DNA from: Planctomyces sp.
GTDB taxonomy: Bacteria > Planctomycetota > Planctomycetia > Planctomycetales > Planctomycetaceae
NCBI GenBank assembly: GCA_005791255.1
Contig: SXXK01000310.1
Location: forward strand, 1-33,512
Reading direction: 5' to 3'
Length of the DNA: 33,512 bases
In this document: positions 16,215 to 26,200 of the stretch, piece after piece
How the letters are laid out: the number at the start of each line of letters is the position of its first letter
Position numbering within the stretch: the first letter of the stretch is position 1
Notes under the pieces: model-generated
Told to the model about the DNA's origin: nothing
The model's input: the letters and a program-made list of their open reading frames with translations, nothing else
The model's database searches: none
Program-made: the position numbers and the translations under genes

Positions 16215-18011
16215 TTACTGGCTGGCTGCGGTCGCTGCATAAACGCGAGCGTTTTCCAGATCGCCGGTCTGTTCACAGCACTGGCTGAGGCTGCGAAACA
16301 GGACAGACCGGAAGGCACTGGGTTGGGCCGTGGTGGTATGCTGCCGACTGCGTTCCAGCAGCTCGAGTGCTGCAGACCAGTTGTTTTCCCGCATGTGCAG
16401 TCGGGCAAGTCGGTACAGAGCCCATGGGTTGTCCGGTCCGGCAGCGACGGCCTGTTCGAGTGTATTGCGAGCGTCCTGCATCTGCCCGACCTTCTCGTAG
16501 AGCCGGCCCAGCTGGCTCAGCACTTCGACATTCTGCGAGTCCAGTTGTCGCGCCTGTTCGGCGATGCGGAGTGCTTCCGTATTCTTGCCGGCCCAGGAAA
16601 GTACCTGAGCAACCGTTGTTAGTCCGACCGCCTGCCGCGGGGCATCCAGGCTGCTGGTAATGGACTGTTCAATTCCACTGGCCAACTTTCGGAAATCAAC
16701 CTCAGCGGGCAGCAACTTCAGCTGCTGCAACTGCTGCCCAAGGCCAATCGCAAGATCGCGGTGCATGTCGATCGTTGGGTGCACGTGGTCCAGAAAGCCT
16801 TCATCACCGGGCACAGCGCAACCGCGTTTCTGCACGGCGTGCTGGTCCAGAATGCTGGCAAAATCAACCAGCGGCACCTGCTCCTGCTGACTGACCTGCA
16901 CGATCACATCCAGAATCGGCTGCGTCGCGCGGAGCGGACAGATGTCTTCATCGCGGGCCTGTTTGAGCAGTTTAAGGGCGTCATCACAGCGGCCGAGGTC
17001 TGCCGCCAGTCGACCGGCGCGATACGCTGATTCTGCGTACCGCGGATCGACGGAGACGGCCTGCTGAAGTGTGCTGAAAGCCTGTTCCGGCTGCTGTTGC
17101 TGCTGCAGTTCGTCGGCCTGCCGCAGCAGTTGCGTGACCTTGAGTGAATTGGCGAACCCCGGTTGCGAAAAATCGCTGCGGAACGGAGCAAAGTCACGCA
17201 GATTGCTGCCCGGCAAAACGAGGATAACGGGAATTCCGGCAGCCCGCCCGATGCGACAGATCTTCTGCAGACTGTGTTCCAGATGCTGGACGACCATGCG
17301 AGCGCGGTCATCGTCGCGACTGTAAACGGAGGGACCGGCAGAACGATCAAGCAGCGGATCCACTTCTTCTCGCAGCACCGGCTTCCCGGGTTTTTCCCGA
17401 CTGGCGCCGCCGAGCACCTGATCCAGCAGTGTCGCGGTACGCAGTCGGCCGGCCAGCGCAGCAAAGGAACGCACAGCCGGAGACAGCTCTCGAAAACTGC
17501 TCCACGAACGATCCTCAAGAAACTCATTGTGCCCCGTGTGAACAATCAGCACGTCGGGCTGGTACTGCAGCAGCTCATCCGTGAGCCATGCGAGGCGATA
17601 GCTGGCGTACGAAATGCCGCCGCAGTTGACGACCTCCCATCGCTGATCCGGGGAAGCAGCGTTCAGCATGTCGCGGAGCCAGCGAGGATAGCTGGTGGAA
17701 TCATCCCACGGATGACCATAGGTGGTGGAACCGCCGAGACAGAAGATGCGGCGAGTGCCCGCAGGTTTGACCGCGGCAAAAGTCTGAAGGTTGAAATAGG
17801 TGCGGCGAACGTCTGTGGTTTCGAACTGGTCGCCACTGCGAGTAAACAGGGGGGCGCCCGGGGTAAACCCGACAAACGGATCTCGAACGTCACGCAGCTG
17901 GCGGATTCCAACGGCCCAGAGCAGCATCTCCAGCAGGCCAAAGAAGAGACAGCAGGTGATGAGCGAGAACAGAGCTTTGCGGAGCAGGCTGAGTCGTCCG
18001 GGGGTCTTCAT
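16215..18011 (-). CDS. Membrane-anchored SGNH/GDSL-type hydrolase with TPR repeats
   Basis: 598 residues. An N-terminal hydrophobic helix (about residues 11-35, ALFSLITCCLFFGLLEMLLW) anchors the protein, with the rest outside the cytoplasm. SGNH blocks are block I CLGGSTTYG (Ser95), the block II Gly in NCGGISYASY, block III HTGHNEF (G160, N162) and block V DHVHP (Asp407, His410). A full catalytic set is thus present, as for an esterase or acyl-transfer enzyme. A TPR-like unit (about 300-352, AFSTLQQAVSVDPRYAESAY) lies between blocks III and V. At least three more TPRs fill the C-terminus (about 470-595), for example GRLYEKVGQMQDARNTLEQA. Substrate is unknown; envelope carbohydrate or lipid is plausible. 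No clear ribosome binding site was seen. Confidence 0.88.
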   Translation of the reverse strand: MKTPGRLSLLRKALFSLITCCLFFGLLEMLLWAVGIRQLRDVRDPFVGFTPGAPLFTRSGDQFETTDVRRTYFNLQTFAAVKPAGTRRIFCLGGSTTYGHPWDDSTSYPRWLRDMLNAASPDQRWEVVNCGGISYASYRLAWLTDELLQYQPDVLIVHTGHNEFLEDRSWSSFRELSPAVRSFAALAGRLRTATLLDQVLGGASREKPGKPVLREEVDPLLDRSAGPSVYSRDDDRARMVVQHLEHSLQKICRIGRAAGIPVILVLPGSNLRDFAPFRSDFSQPGFANSLKVTQLLRQADELQQQQQPEQAFSTLQQAVSVDPRYAESAYRAGRLAADLGRCDDALKLLKQARDEDICPLRATQPILDVIVQVSQQEQVPLVDFASILDQHAVQKRGCAVPGDEGFLDHVHPTIDMHRDLAIGLGQQLQQLKLLPAEVDFRKLASGIEQSITSSLDAPRQAVGLTTVAQVLSWAGKNTEALRIAEQARQLDSQNVEVLSQLGRLYEKVGQMQDARNTLEQAVAAGPDNPWALYRLARLHMRENNWSAALELLERSRQHTTTAQPSAFRSVLFRSLSQCCEQTGDLENARVYAATAASQ

Positions 18012-18121
18012 GGATCAGCAGATCTGCAGTGGGACGGGAAGCGACGGAGATTCCTGTGCAAATGGTCGGACTTCATATTACGTGCTGCGCCAGGGAGGTC
18101 AAATGACGCGTGGCGGGAAGC

Positions 18122-18151
18122 AAAACAGCCACAGGGGTATTCCTGTGGCTG
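18122..18151 (-). terminator. Rho-independent terminator of the PLA2-like gene
   Basis: A perfect 10-bp stem CAGCCACAGG (18126-18135) with CCTGTGGCTG (18142-18151) and a 6-nt loop. On the minus strand it is followed directly by TTTT. It lies 36 bp after the stop of the small PLA2-like gene. Confidence 0.8.
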
Positions 18152-18186
18152 ATGCAGCAAACGGCCGCCTCTGATTTTGGTTCAGA

Positions 18187-18543
18187 TCAGTAGTACAAAC
18201 CACCGAAGACTCGTGCTGCGGTGTAGTACCAGCGTGCCTGCATGCGGCAGAGGATGGGGTGGCGGGATTGTTCGCAGGCGCACTGCATGTTGTGCAGGAA
18301 CTGGCGATCACAGTCCCGGCGAGGCACACCGGCCGCGAGGCAGGCGTCGTGGCTGGAGCAGGATGGCCGAAAGTCGGCTCCGAAACCAGCCTGAGGAATC
18401 AGGCGATTGCCACCGAACGAATTGCCTGGGCCGCACGGTCGCCAGGGAGCACATCCGCGGGGACCGTCGGCCGTTGCCTGTGAGCAGCAGACGGCGAGCA
18501 GCAGCAAAAATCCGAGTGTGACGCGTGTCAGTCGCATCGTCAT
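18187..18543 (-). CDS. Small secreted phospholipase A2-like protein
   Basis: 118 residues from the ATG at 18543 (GGAG 8 nt upstream); an ATG two codons later is also possible, while an upstream frame to 18609 adds a basic stretch in front of the signal peptide. The signal peptide is LTRVTLGFLLLLAVCCSQATA-DG. The mature part has the PLA2 active-site signature: CSSHDACL with the His-Asp pair (H65, D66) flanked by cysteines, then GVPRRDCDRQFLHNM, in which C78-D79 matches the conserved Cys-Asp, and a further set of cysteines (CACEQSRHPILC). This is the pattern of the Cys-rich PLA2 superfamily (prokaryotic and group XII-like forms), which hydrolyse the sn-2 ester of phospholipids using Ca2+. Activity is an inference; the upstream Ca2+ loop is not obvious. 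It has its own terminator, so it is probably monocistronic. Confidence 0.75.
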   Translation of the reverse strand: MTMRLTRVTLGFLLLLAVCCSQATADGPRGCAPWRPCGPGNSFGGNRLIPQAGFGADFRPSCSSHDACLAAGVPRRDCDRQFLHNMQCACEQSRHPILCRMQARWYYTAARVFGGLYY

Positions 18544-18645
18544 CCGAGAAACTCCTGAAAGTAAACCCCGAACCAAACCCCTCAGGCCTCGCAGAATACC
18601 CAGACGCAACCCCGGAAGTACATTCAGATGTGGCCGTGAGCGTGC

Positions 18646-18665
18646 ATTCTGAGAATTCTCGGAAT
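18646..18665. promoter_or_regulatory. 20-bp near-perfect palindrome upstream of the PLA2-like gene
   Basis: ATTCTGAGAATTCTCGGAAT is palindromic apart from one base pair. Its 10-bp core GAGAATTCTC recurs at 12984-12993. Its near edge lies 103 bp upstream of the PLA2-like start and it could serve either that gene or the divergent rhomboid locus. Confidence 0.35.
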
Positions 18666-18822
18666 CAGAGAAACTCCCAAAATTCCGGACTGTCGCCGGG
18701 ATTTAACCTGAGTTGCAGATCAGAAACCCGTTTCAATGATCAATCGCTGCATGGCCAGCCTGGCTGAGCCTTGAAATACGTTGTTTACCCCTGCACAACG
18801 CGTTCTGCCGTGGATTCCTCCG

Positions 18823-20112
18823 ATGCTGATTCCTCTGGGTACAGACGCTCCGCTGTATCACTTTCCGTATGCCACAATTGGCCTGATCGCTGTCAATGTG
18901 GTGTGTTTTGCGGTCACGGGATTTGGCATGGATCCGGACGCGGTCAGGCCCTGGCTGCTGCATCATGGTCCGGGTGTCAGTCCATGGGAGTGGTTTACCT
19001 CAGCATTTGCTCACGCGGGCTGGACACACCTGATTGGCAACATGCTGTTTCTCTGAACATTTGGTTTGGTGGTTGAAGGCAAGCTGGGCTGGCGTCGCTT
19101 TCTGCCGTTGTATCTGATGTTGACGGCAGGATGCGGGCTGGTCGAAGATTTCGTGACTCAGCACCACACGAAAGCGTGGCGAGTCCGGCAAATTGCGGCG
19201 GAGGAAGGGGAGCCGGTCAGTGCTGAGGAAGCGGAAATGCTGGCGGAACTGCTGCCGGACGAGGCGATGGGGGCCAGTCTGGGGGCATCGGCAATCATCA
19301 AGGGGCTGCTGGCGATCAGCCTTGTGTGGGCTCCTAAAAACGAAGTGCAGGTGCTCCTGCTGTTTCTGTACAGGGGCGTGATGTGGGAATTGTCCATCCT
19401 GACGATGTCGCTGATCTGCGGCATCATGGATCTGGCGCAGTGGCTCTGGGATCCTCAATTCAGTGGTCCCGCGGCTCACCTGATGGGTTTTGTGCTGGGC
19501 GCGGGATTCGGAGTTGTCTATCTGAAGCAGGGCTGGGTCGATTGCGAGAACTGGGATTTGTTCGCTGTTCTGGCCGGGCGCCACGGACAGTCTCGGGATT
19601 CCGGTGTTGCTGTGGGACTGCATGCGGCGGAGCTGAAAACGTATGCCGAACCGGTTCTGCCTCAGCCAGTGGATGAGAACGAGTCTGCCCATCAAGGAGG
19701 TGCATCGCGGGGAAAACTGCTGAAACCGATCAACGAACTGATCGATCGCGGTGATGTCCTGACAGCCGCTGATGAACTGCTGGAGCTGCGAATGCAGTAA
19801 GCGAATCTTGTTCCAAATGAAGCACGCACAAAGAAACTGGCGCTGGGTTTGCTGCAGGCAGATGCCTGGGATCAGGCTGAGATCTGGCTGCAGGAATTTG
19901 TCGAGCGATATCCTGAGGACAATCGGTGGGCTCGCATTCGCCTGGCACAGTTACTCTTAAGGAACGGTCGACCTAAAGCGGCATTACAGCAACTGAAGGG
20001 AATGCAGACGGAAGGTTTGAACGAGGGATTGCTGAAGGTCGCCAGAAAAGTGCTCCAGCAAGCTCAGGAGATGAGACGACAGGGTATCTCGGACGCAGAT
20101 CCGTTTGCATGA
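18823..20112 (+). pseudogene. Rhomboid family intramembrane serine protease gene with two in-frame stop codons
   Basis: One continuous frame, broken only by TGA at 19054-19056 and TAA at 19798-19800. The first segment (from ATG 18823, MLIPLGTDAPLYHF; a TTG at 18781 is possible) has a membrane helix, then FTSAFAHAGWTHLIGNMLFL. The stop falls next, and TFGLVVEGKLGWRRFLPLYL resumes: in relatives as I recall them the missing residue is Trp, so TGG became TGA. The second segment has GASLGASAIIKGLL (candidate Ser, though GxSA rather than GxSG), SGPAAHLMGFVLGAG (candidate His) and KQGWVDCENWDLFAVL. After the TAA (probably from CAA), the frame continues with a TPR-like tail (AEIWLQEFVERYPEDN, WARIRLAQLLLRNGRPKAAL). 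The full product would be about 430 residues. It is probably a recent pseudogene; readthrough or sequence error are alternatives. Confidence 0.82.
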
Positions 20113-20210
20113 AAACATGTTTGGCGGTGCAGATCGCCCAAACGCCAGCGGCCCGGCTTCGCATGCAAAATCCTCGCACTGTTCAGCAACACGGCGGCTC
20201 AGGACCGCAA

Positions 20211-22898
20211 TCAGGGCGTACCGGCAACAGCGACTCGCTCCATCACCACACGAAATCCGGCTCGTCCAAACTCCGGCTGCAGCGCCTGTCGATGGCCACT
20301 TCGCACCGAGATGGCATCCGCATTCCAGTTGCCACCCCGGACGACTTTCTCTGAGCCCTCCGCCGGGCCCTCAGGGTTTCGCTGCGGGCCGGCCTGATAC
20401 TCTGCAAACCAATCTGCCGTCCACTCCGCCGCATTGCCGTGCATGTCATACAGCCCCCAGGCGTTTGGCTGTCGCAGGCCGACCGAGTGCGGCCGAGTCC
20501 TGCTGCGGGCAGTCTGCCGCTGCAGTTCTTCAAAGTCGCTGTAAAATGTCAGCATCGTTTCAATCGACTGCAGCCCGCTGTTGTAACTCAGCCATGCAAA
20601 ATCCGGCAGACGCCTCACATCATTACCGAAGCAGTAATCATCCGCAGTACCCGCACGACATCCATACTCCCACTCCGCTTCCGTTGGCAGTCGATAGCGA
20701 CGCCCCGCGGCCAGCTCCCCCGGCAACGCTGTCAGACGGCGACAGAATTCCGCCGCCATAAACCAACTGGCCGAAACATAAGGATGATTCTCCGGAAATT
20801 CTTCTCCGGATCGGGCTCGCAGCTGCAGCACTTCGTGGTACTGCTTCACCGTCACCTCGGTGGCGCCCAGATAGCAGGCTTCGCTCAATTCCACCTTGTG
20901 CGTCGGCAGGGCCGACCACGACTTCACTCGCTCGCTCTGCGGTGCATCCTCAGCCCCCATCTGCAGGGTCCCGGGAGTGAGCAGGGACAGCGTCATACCT
21001 ATCGAATTCTCGGTCTGCAACAGGCCGGCACGAATGTCGGACGGCAGATACTGCAGGTCCTCGCGGGACATCCGACACAACGCCTGTTCAAGCGAAAACG
21101 GCAATTTTCCCAGCAGGCCCCGCAATCGCTCACAGCCCACGGCTGCGGCGGTGGCATCCTGACGCTGCACAGCCTCCAGCACACCACGTCCCAGCACTGC
21201 GACCATGCGGCCCTGTGCGTTTGCCAGCTTTCCGGGATCCGCTCCCAGTTCCACAGCAGCAGCCAGTCGCAGCCATGCCCCTTCGCTGTCGCCCGCAGCG
21301 AGGGCACTGTCAAACTGTTCCAATAATACCCCGGCAAACTGATCCTGCACATCACGCAGCTGCCGATCCAGACCACCACGCCGCTGCAGCGACTGAAATC
21401 CCTCCACCGACAACTTCAGTTCACCCGGTTTCCCTGACCTCGCAGCAGAAATCGCTCGCTTCAGCAATTCAGACTCTGCCCGCCCCTTCAGACTGGCCTG
21501 CATCTCCGCCGGTAACCCATACCCCGCACCGGCGTCAAGTTCCGGAATGACCAGCTCAGCCGTCAAACCTCCACTGCCGTTTTCCAGCTGTGAAACCATA
21601 CGATCTGCAATCGCGGTGGCCAGCTGCTCCTGACCGGGCAGATCAGGTGTGAGTTGTGCAGCAGCTGTCAGCGCATCAAAGGCACCCGCATAGTTCCCGG
21701 TCTGCGACATCAAATCAGCCATCAACTGCAAAGACTGACAGCGTATGCGCCGCACCTTCAAATCCAGACTGCCGGGATCGGCCGCCTTCAACACCCCCTG
21801 CATCCCAGCCAGATGCCTGATTGCCCCCTCACGCCCCTCCGCTGTTCCAGCCGCCGTCAATTCCCGCACTCGCTCGCGGCAGGCACCGTCCAGCGACTCG
21901 GCCAGACTGCCCCGCTCCTGATCCCCTGCCCCGTTCAGCAATTCACCGGCCTGACCAAAATCACCGGCTGCAGCGGCAGTCAATGCCTCACCAAATCGGC
22001 CCCGGTCGCCCGAAGTTTTGTCTGCGTTCGTCGCATCCTCAGCTTCAGCCGAATTCTGTCCGGCATCCGGCGGCTGCAGACCAGCAGGAACCGTCATACC
22101 GGCCTTCAGCAGTGACAGCATTCCCACCAGCAGTCCCAGTAACAGGATCACCGCCACCAGCCGGGACGAACCGGCCGGAGATCTGACACGAGTGCGACTG
22201 CGCTGCAATCGCCAAATCCGATCTTCCAGATCCGTGTCACTTAAGCCATAAGACTTCATCGCATCAAAATACCGGCTCACTTCCGGACATCCGGCCAGAT
22301 CTGCTTCACCCCGCTGAGCTCTCGCGAAGGCTTCACGAGCCGCAGCCTGCAGGTTGGCAAGATACAATGACTGGACTGAAATACTGGTCACTTCAGCCGA
22401 CTTGCGGCCCTCCGACATCGTCCGCAGCAACTGCGATGCTTCCTGAAACTGACACCGAGCATGCAGGTTACGGGCCTTGAGCAGCAACCCATTCACCAGT
22501 GCCGGATCCAGCTCTTTGCGACGCTGCGGCGCGGTTTCAGCAAACAGTCCGCCGCCATCCTCGGGCTGGCCCACCGCTGGCTCGGACAATGACGACTCAA
22601 CAGCAGCCGTGGCGTTCAGATCTGCCGCCTGCTCCACGGTCGCTGCCCATGCAGGTGGCCGCACGTTCGTTGAATATTCGGCTCCAATCGCCGCAAACAC
22701 CGACGAAATCGGGAACGCCGGATCTTCCAGCATCCGACCGTCCATTTCCTCCGCTGCCACTCGCAGCAACGACTCCTGCGGAGTCTCCTCAGCCTCAAAC
22801 ACAGAAATGGAATCACAGCAGGGACACAGCATCTCACCACCCGGCTCCAGGCTGGCAAGATCCACGACAGCGCTGCAAGACGAACAGATCAGTCGCAT
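20211..22898 (-). CDS. Zn-ribbon/transmembrane protein with C-terminal formylglycine-generating-enzyme-like (SUMF1) domain
   Basis: 895 residues from the ATG at 22898 (GGAAG 10 nt upstream); an open frame to 23198 has no family features. The N-terminus is a four-Cys zinc ribbon (C5, C8, C25, C28). A region rich in Glu/Ala follows, then a membrane helix near residues 244-268 (RLVAVILLLGLLVGMLSLL). A long helical, probably repeat-type region extends to about 630. The C-terminal 260 residues are an FGE-sulfatase/SUMF1 domain: GTLQMGAEDAP, LGATEVTVKQYHEVL, YRLPTEAEWEYGCRAGT, GLYDMHGNAAEWTADW, VVRGGNW and RAGFRVVM. The Cys pair of true FGE is missing: the segment after RGGNW reads NADAISVRSGHRQ. 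It is therefore likely a non-catalytic, ligand-binding version, as often found on signalling proteins in this phylum. Confidence 0.88.
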   Translation of the reverse strand: MRLICSSCSAVVDLASLEPGGEMLCPCCDSISVFEAEETPQESLLRVAAEEMDGRMLEDPAFPISSVFAAIGAEYSTNVRPPAWAATVEQAADLNATAAVESSLSEPAVGQPEDGGGLFAETAPQRRKELDPALVNGLLLKARNLHARCQFQEASQLLRTMSEGRKSAEVTSISVQSLYLANLQAAAREAFARAQRGEADLAGCPEVSRYFDAMKSYGLSDTDLEDRIWRLQRSRTRVRSPAGSSRLVAVILLLGLLVGMLSLLKAGMTVPAGLQPPDAGQNSAEAEDATNADKTSGDRGRFGEALTAAAAGDFGQAGELLNGAGDQERGSLAESLDGACRERVRELTAAGTAEGREGAIRHLAGMQGVLKAADPGSLDLKVRRIRCQSLQLMADLMSQTGNYAGAFDALTAAAQLTPDLPGQEQLATAIADRMVSQLENGSGGLTAELVIPELDAGAGYGLPAEMQASLKGRAESELLKRAISAARSGKPGELKLSVEGFQSLQRRGGLDRQLRDVQDQFAGVLLEQFDSALAAGDSEGAWLRLAAAVELGADPGKLANAQGRMVAVLGRGVLEAVQRQDATAAAVGCERLRGLLGKLPFSLEQALCRMSREDLQYLPSDIRAGLLQTENSIGMTLSLLTPGTLQMGAEDAPQSERVKSWSALPTHKVELSEACYLGATEVTVKQYHEVLQLRARSGEEFPENHPYVSASWFMAAEFCRRLTALPGELAAGRRYRLPTEAEWEYGCRAGTADDYCFGNDVRRLPDFAWLSYNSGLQSIETMLTFYSDFEELQRQTARSRTRPHSVGLRQPNAWGLYDMHGNAAEWTADWFAEYQAGPQRNPEGPAEGSEKVVRGGNWNADAISVRSGHRQALQPEFGRAGFRVVMERVAVAGTP

Positions 22899-23279
22899 GA
22901 TCACGTCACTTCCACGCTGAAACCCTGAAGATTGTCCCCGGGAGCGAATCGCCGCGCGCATCTGCGGCGTCGAAAACCACCGTCCCGCCACGCATACGCT
23001 AGTTCGAAATTCAAAGTCGGGACGAGGCATCCCGCGAAAATCCTCAACCAAATCCCCCGGTCGTGCACAATCTGACGCCTTTACCCGAAATTTCCCGCTG
23101 CTGCCAAATCGCCACACACTCAGCCCCGAACAAATTCCCGGCTCAGTCAAACATTTGCCCCCTGAGCCCACATTTCCGCGTGCAACTTTCCCCTGCAAAT
23201 GTCAGAATCCGGGGACGAAATGCATGCCTGCCGACGCGTTTTCCCTCCCGCCACACCTCGGATCTGCCGAAGCCCTGCC
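22899..23279. other. Divergent intergenic region between FGE-like and PSD1 genes (381 bp)
   Basis: Both flanking genes start here and read outward, so promoters for both are expected. Overlapping open frames (to 23198 on minus, from 23199 on plus) lack protein-family features. No clear -35/-10 pair, hairpin or RNA was recognised. Confidence 0.5.
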
Positions 23280-26200
23280 ATGAAACGGCATCCTGCCCGA
23301 TTACAAACCGTCAGCCGGGCGGCGGTCATCCGCTGCACCCTGCCGGCCCTCGTACTGCTCACAGTCATGGCCCTGCCCCGCCCTGTGCTGGCTGCACCGG
23401 CACCGCAGGCTGCCCCCCTGACATCAGCAGCTACAGACCCGGGTCTCTTCTATACAAAACATATCCAGCCGCTGCTGGCTGCCCGGTGTGCTGCCTGCCA
23501 CGGGGTTCTGCGGCAGTCCGCCGGACTGCGACTGGATCACGGCCTCGGAATTCATCGGGGCGGTGACTCCGGTGCAGCCATTGTTCCCGCGGATACCGCC
23601 GGCAGCCCGCTGCTGCACAGAGTCCGCTCGGACGATCCGCAGGTCCGAATGCCCCCCGCTGGCGAAGGCGAACACCTTACAGATGTGCAAATCAGTCTGC
23701 TCGAACAGTGGATTGCTGCGGGTGCGCGGTTTCCAGACAATGAAGCAATTCCAGCCAGTCCGTCCGAATGGTGGTCCGTGCTCCCGGTCACCCGCCCGAC
23801 ACCGCCACAGGTACAGACTGGCTGGGTTCGCAATCCCATCGACGCATTCATTGCATCCGGCCACGAAGCTCGACAGCTGAGTGCCGCCGCGGAAGCCAGT
23901 CCGCCCGTACTGTTGCGGCGGCTGTATCTTGATCTGCTGGGAGTTCCACCAACACCCGCTGAACTGTCGGCCTGGCTCAGCGATCCGGCCCCGGATCGAT
24001 TCGAACGCAAAGTGGATGAACTGCTGGCACGTCCGGAATACGGCCAGCGCTGGGGACGACACTGGATGGATGTCTGGCGTTACAGCGACTGGTACGGCAG
24101 TCGCGGTATCAACGAAATTCGTTACAGTCAGCGACACATCTGGCGGTGGCGCGACTGGATTGTCGATGCCCTCAACGCTGACAAACCTTACGACCGCATG
24201 CTGCAGGAGATGCTGGCCGCCGACGAACTGGCTCCCGATGATCCCGCCGCGCTGCGTGCCACCGGTTTCCTTGGTCGCAACTGGTACAAATTCGATCGCA
24301 ATGTCTGGATGTTTGATACCGTCGAACAGACAGCGCAGGCCTTCCTGGGAGTAACACTGCGGTGCGCCCGCTGCCACGATCACAAATTTGACCCCCTGTC
24401 ACAGCGGGAATACTATCAGTTTCGAGCCTTTTTTGAGCCACACGACGTCCGTACTGACCCGCTGACCGGAAACCTGTTGACTGAAAAGGACGCGACGCTC
24501 GGCGACGTCCTCCGCGACGGGGTATCCCGAGTCTATGATCGCGAACCCGACGCTCCCACATATGTCTTTCAGCGAGGAGACAATCGATACCCCGAAAAAG
24601 ACTCGCCCGTTTCACCAGCTGTCCCCGCGTTTCTGGGCGGCACCGTCAGCGTGCAGCCGGTCAGGCTGCCCGCCACCGCGTGGTACCCCCACCTGCGACC
24701 GGAAGTGACTGCCGGTCTGCTGGCTTCCGCCGACCAGGCCATCAGCACCACAGAACAGTCCCAGCGGCTGGCGGACGAGAAATACTCGGCAGCCATGCGG
24801 GCGGTGGAGGAACGCCGGCAGCAACCGGGCGCGACCGGGCCGGATGCCTCGGCCCCGGCAGAATCCGAGGCTGCAGCAGTGCTCAAAGATGACTTCCGTC
24901 ACCAGTCACCGGTCTGGCAGGTGGTTTCAGGCGACTGGCGCTGGCAGGACGGCGTCCTCACAGCGCCCACCGTTTCCAGCTTCGCCACCATCGTTGCCCA
25001 GCCCGTGCTGCCTCGCAACTGCCGAATCCTTGTTCGCTGGCGCACGCTGCAGCCGGGTACCTATCGCTCGGTCGGGTTCAGCTTCGACTATGTCGATCAG
25101 GGAAACTCGCAGGATGTCTATACCGCTGCCGGTGATGATTCCCAATCGATTCAGGCATTCCATCGCAGTCAGGGGCAGCAGCATTACCCCGCCGCCGGAA
25201 TCGTAAAAACACCGCTGCAGGTGGGCCAGGAAGTCACCGTGGAAGCGATCGTTCGGGAACAGCAGCTGACACTGCTGCTGAACGGTCAGCAGAAACTGGC
25301 ATACACCATGCCACTGGCCCGTCGCGACGGACAATTGGCACTGTGGGTGCATCAGGGCAGCGCCGAATTCCTTGAAGTCCAGGTGCGACCGCTGATCTCT
25401 TCGCTTGAAGAGCTGCAGGCCGCAGCCAGTCAGGCGGCCGTGGCCGCGAGGGTTGCTGCAGCCGAAGTCACAGCAGCACAGGCCGCCCGCGAATCACTGG
25501 CCTGCCGCATTGCAGCTGAACAGGCTCGCTGCGGAATCACCCCCGGCTCGCAGTCACAGCAGTTGGCCACTGCAGCCGCTCGCGCCGAAAAACAAGCCGG
25601 CATCGCCCGCTCACGCGTGGACCTGGCCGCGGCGACAGACCCGGAAAAAATCCGAGAACTGGAATCAGCCATCGCCAGGCTGCAGCAGGAAGCGAATGGC
25701 GGCGGCCAGCAGTATTCCCCGCTGGGCCCCACCTTTCCGCAAACTTCGACCGGCCGCAGACTGGCCCTCGCTCAGTGGATCACAAGCCCCGACAACCCCA
25801 GAACGGCCCGGATTGCGGTCAATCACATCTGGCTCCGACACTTTGGTGAAGCGCTCGTACCCACAGTCTCCAACTTCGGCATGAACGGAGCCCGCCCGTC
25901 GCACCCCGAGCTGCTGGACTGGCTGGCCACGGAACTGCAGCAGAACGGCTGGCAAATGAAGCCACTGCACCGCATGATTGTCTGTTCAGCCGCCTGGCGT
26001 CAGGCATCCGTAAACCCTGACACCGCCACTGCAGACCCGGACAACCGCTGGCTGACGCGGATGAATCCACGGCGGATGGAAGCTGAAGTCGTCCGCGATT
26101 CGCTGCTGCATGCCGCCGGATTACTGGACCTGCAGGCCGGAGGACCGGAAATTCCTGAAACGGAAGTGCAGACCGTACTGAGACGCAGTATGTACTTCCG

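Noticed and set aside
19054-19056. TGA decoded as Trp or selenocysteine in the rhomboid gene
   Set aside because: Many other genes here end in TGA, the second interruption is TAA, and no selenocysteine-type hairpin was recognised just downstream.
20118-20140. Hairpin GTTTGG...CCAAAC after the rhomboid pseudogene as a terminator
   Set aside because: The stem is short and bulged, and no T-run follows on either strand.
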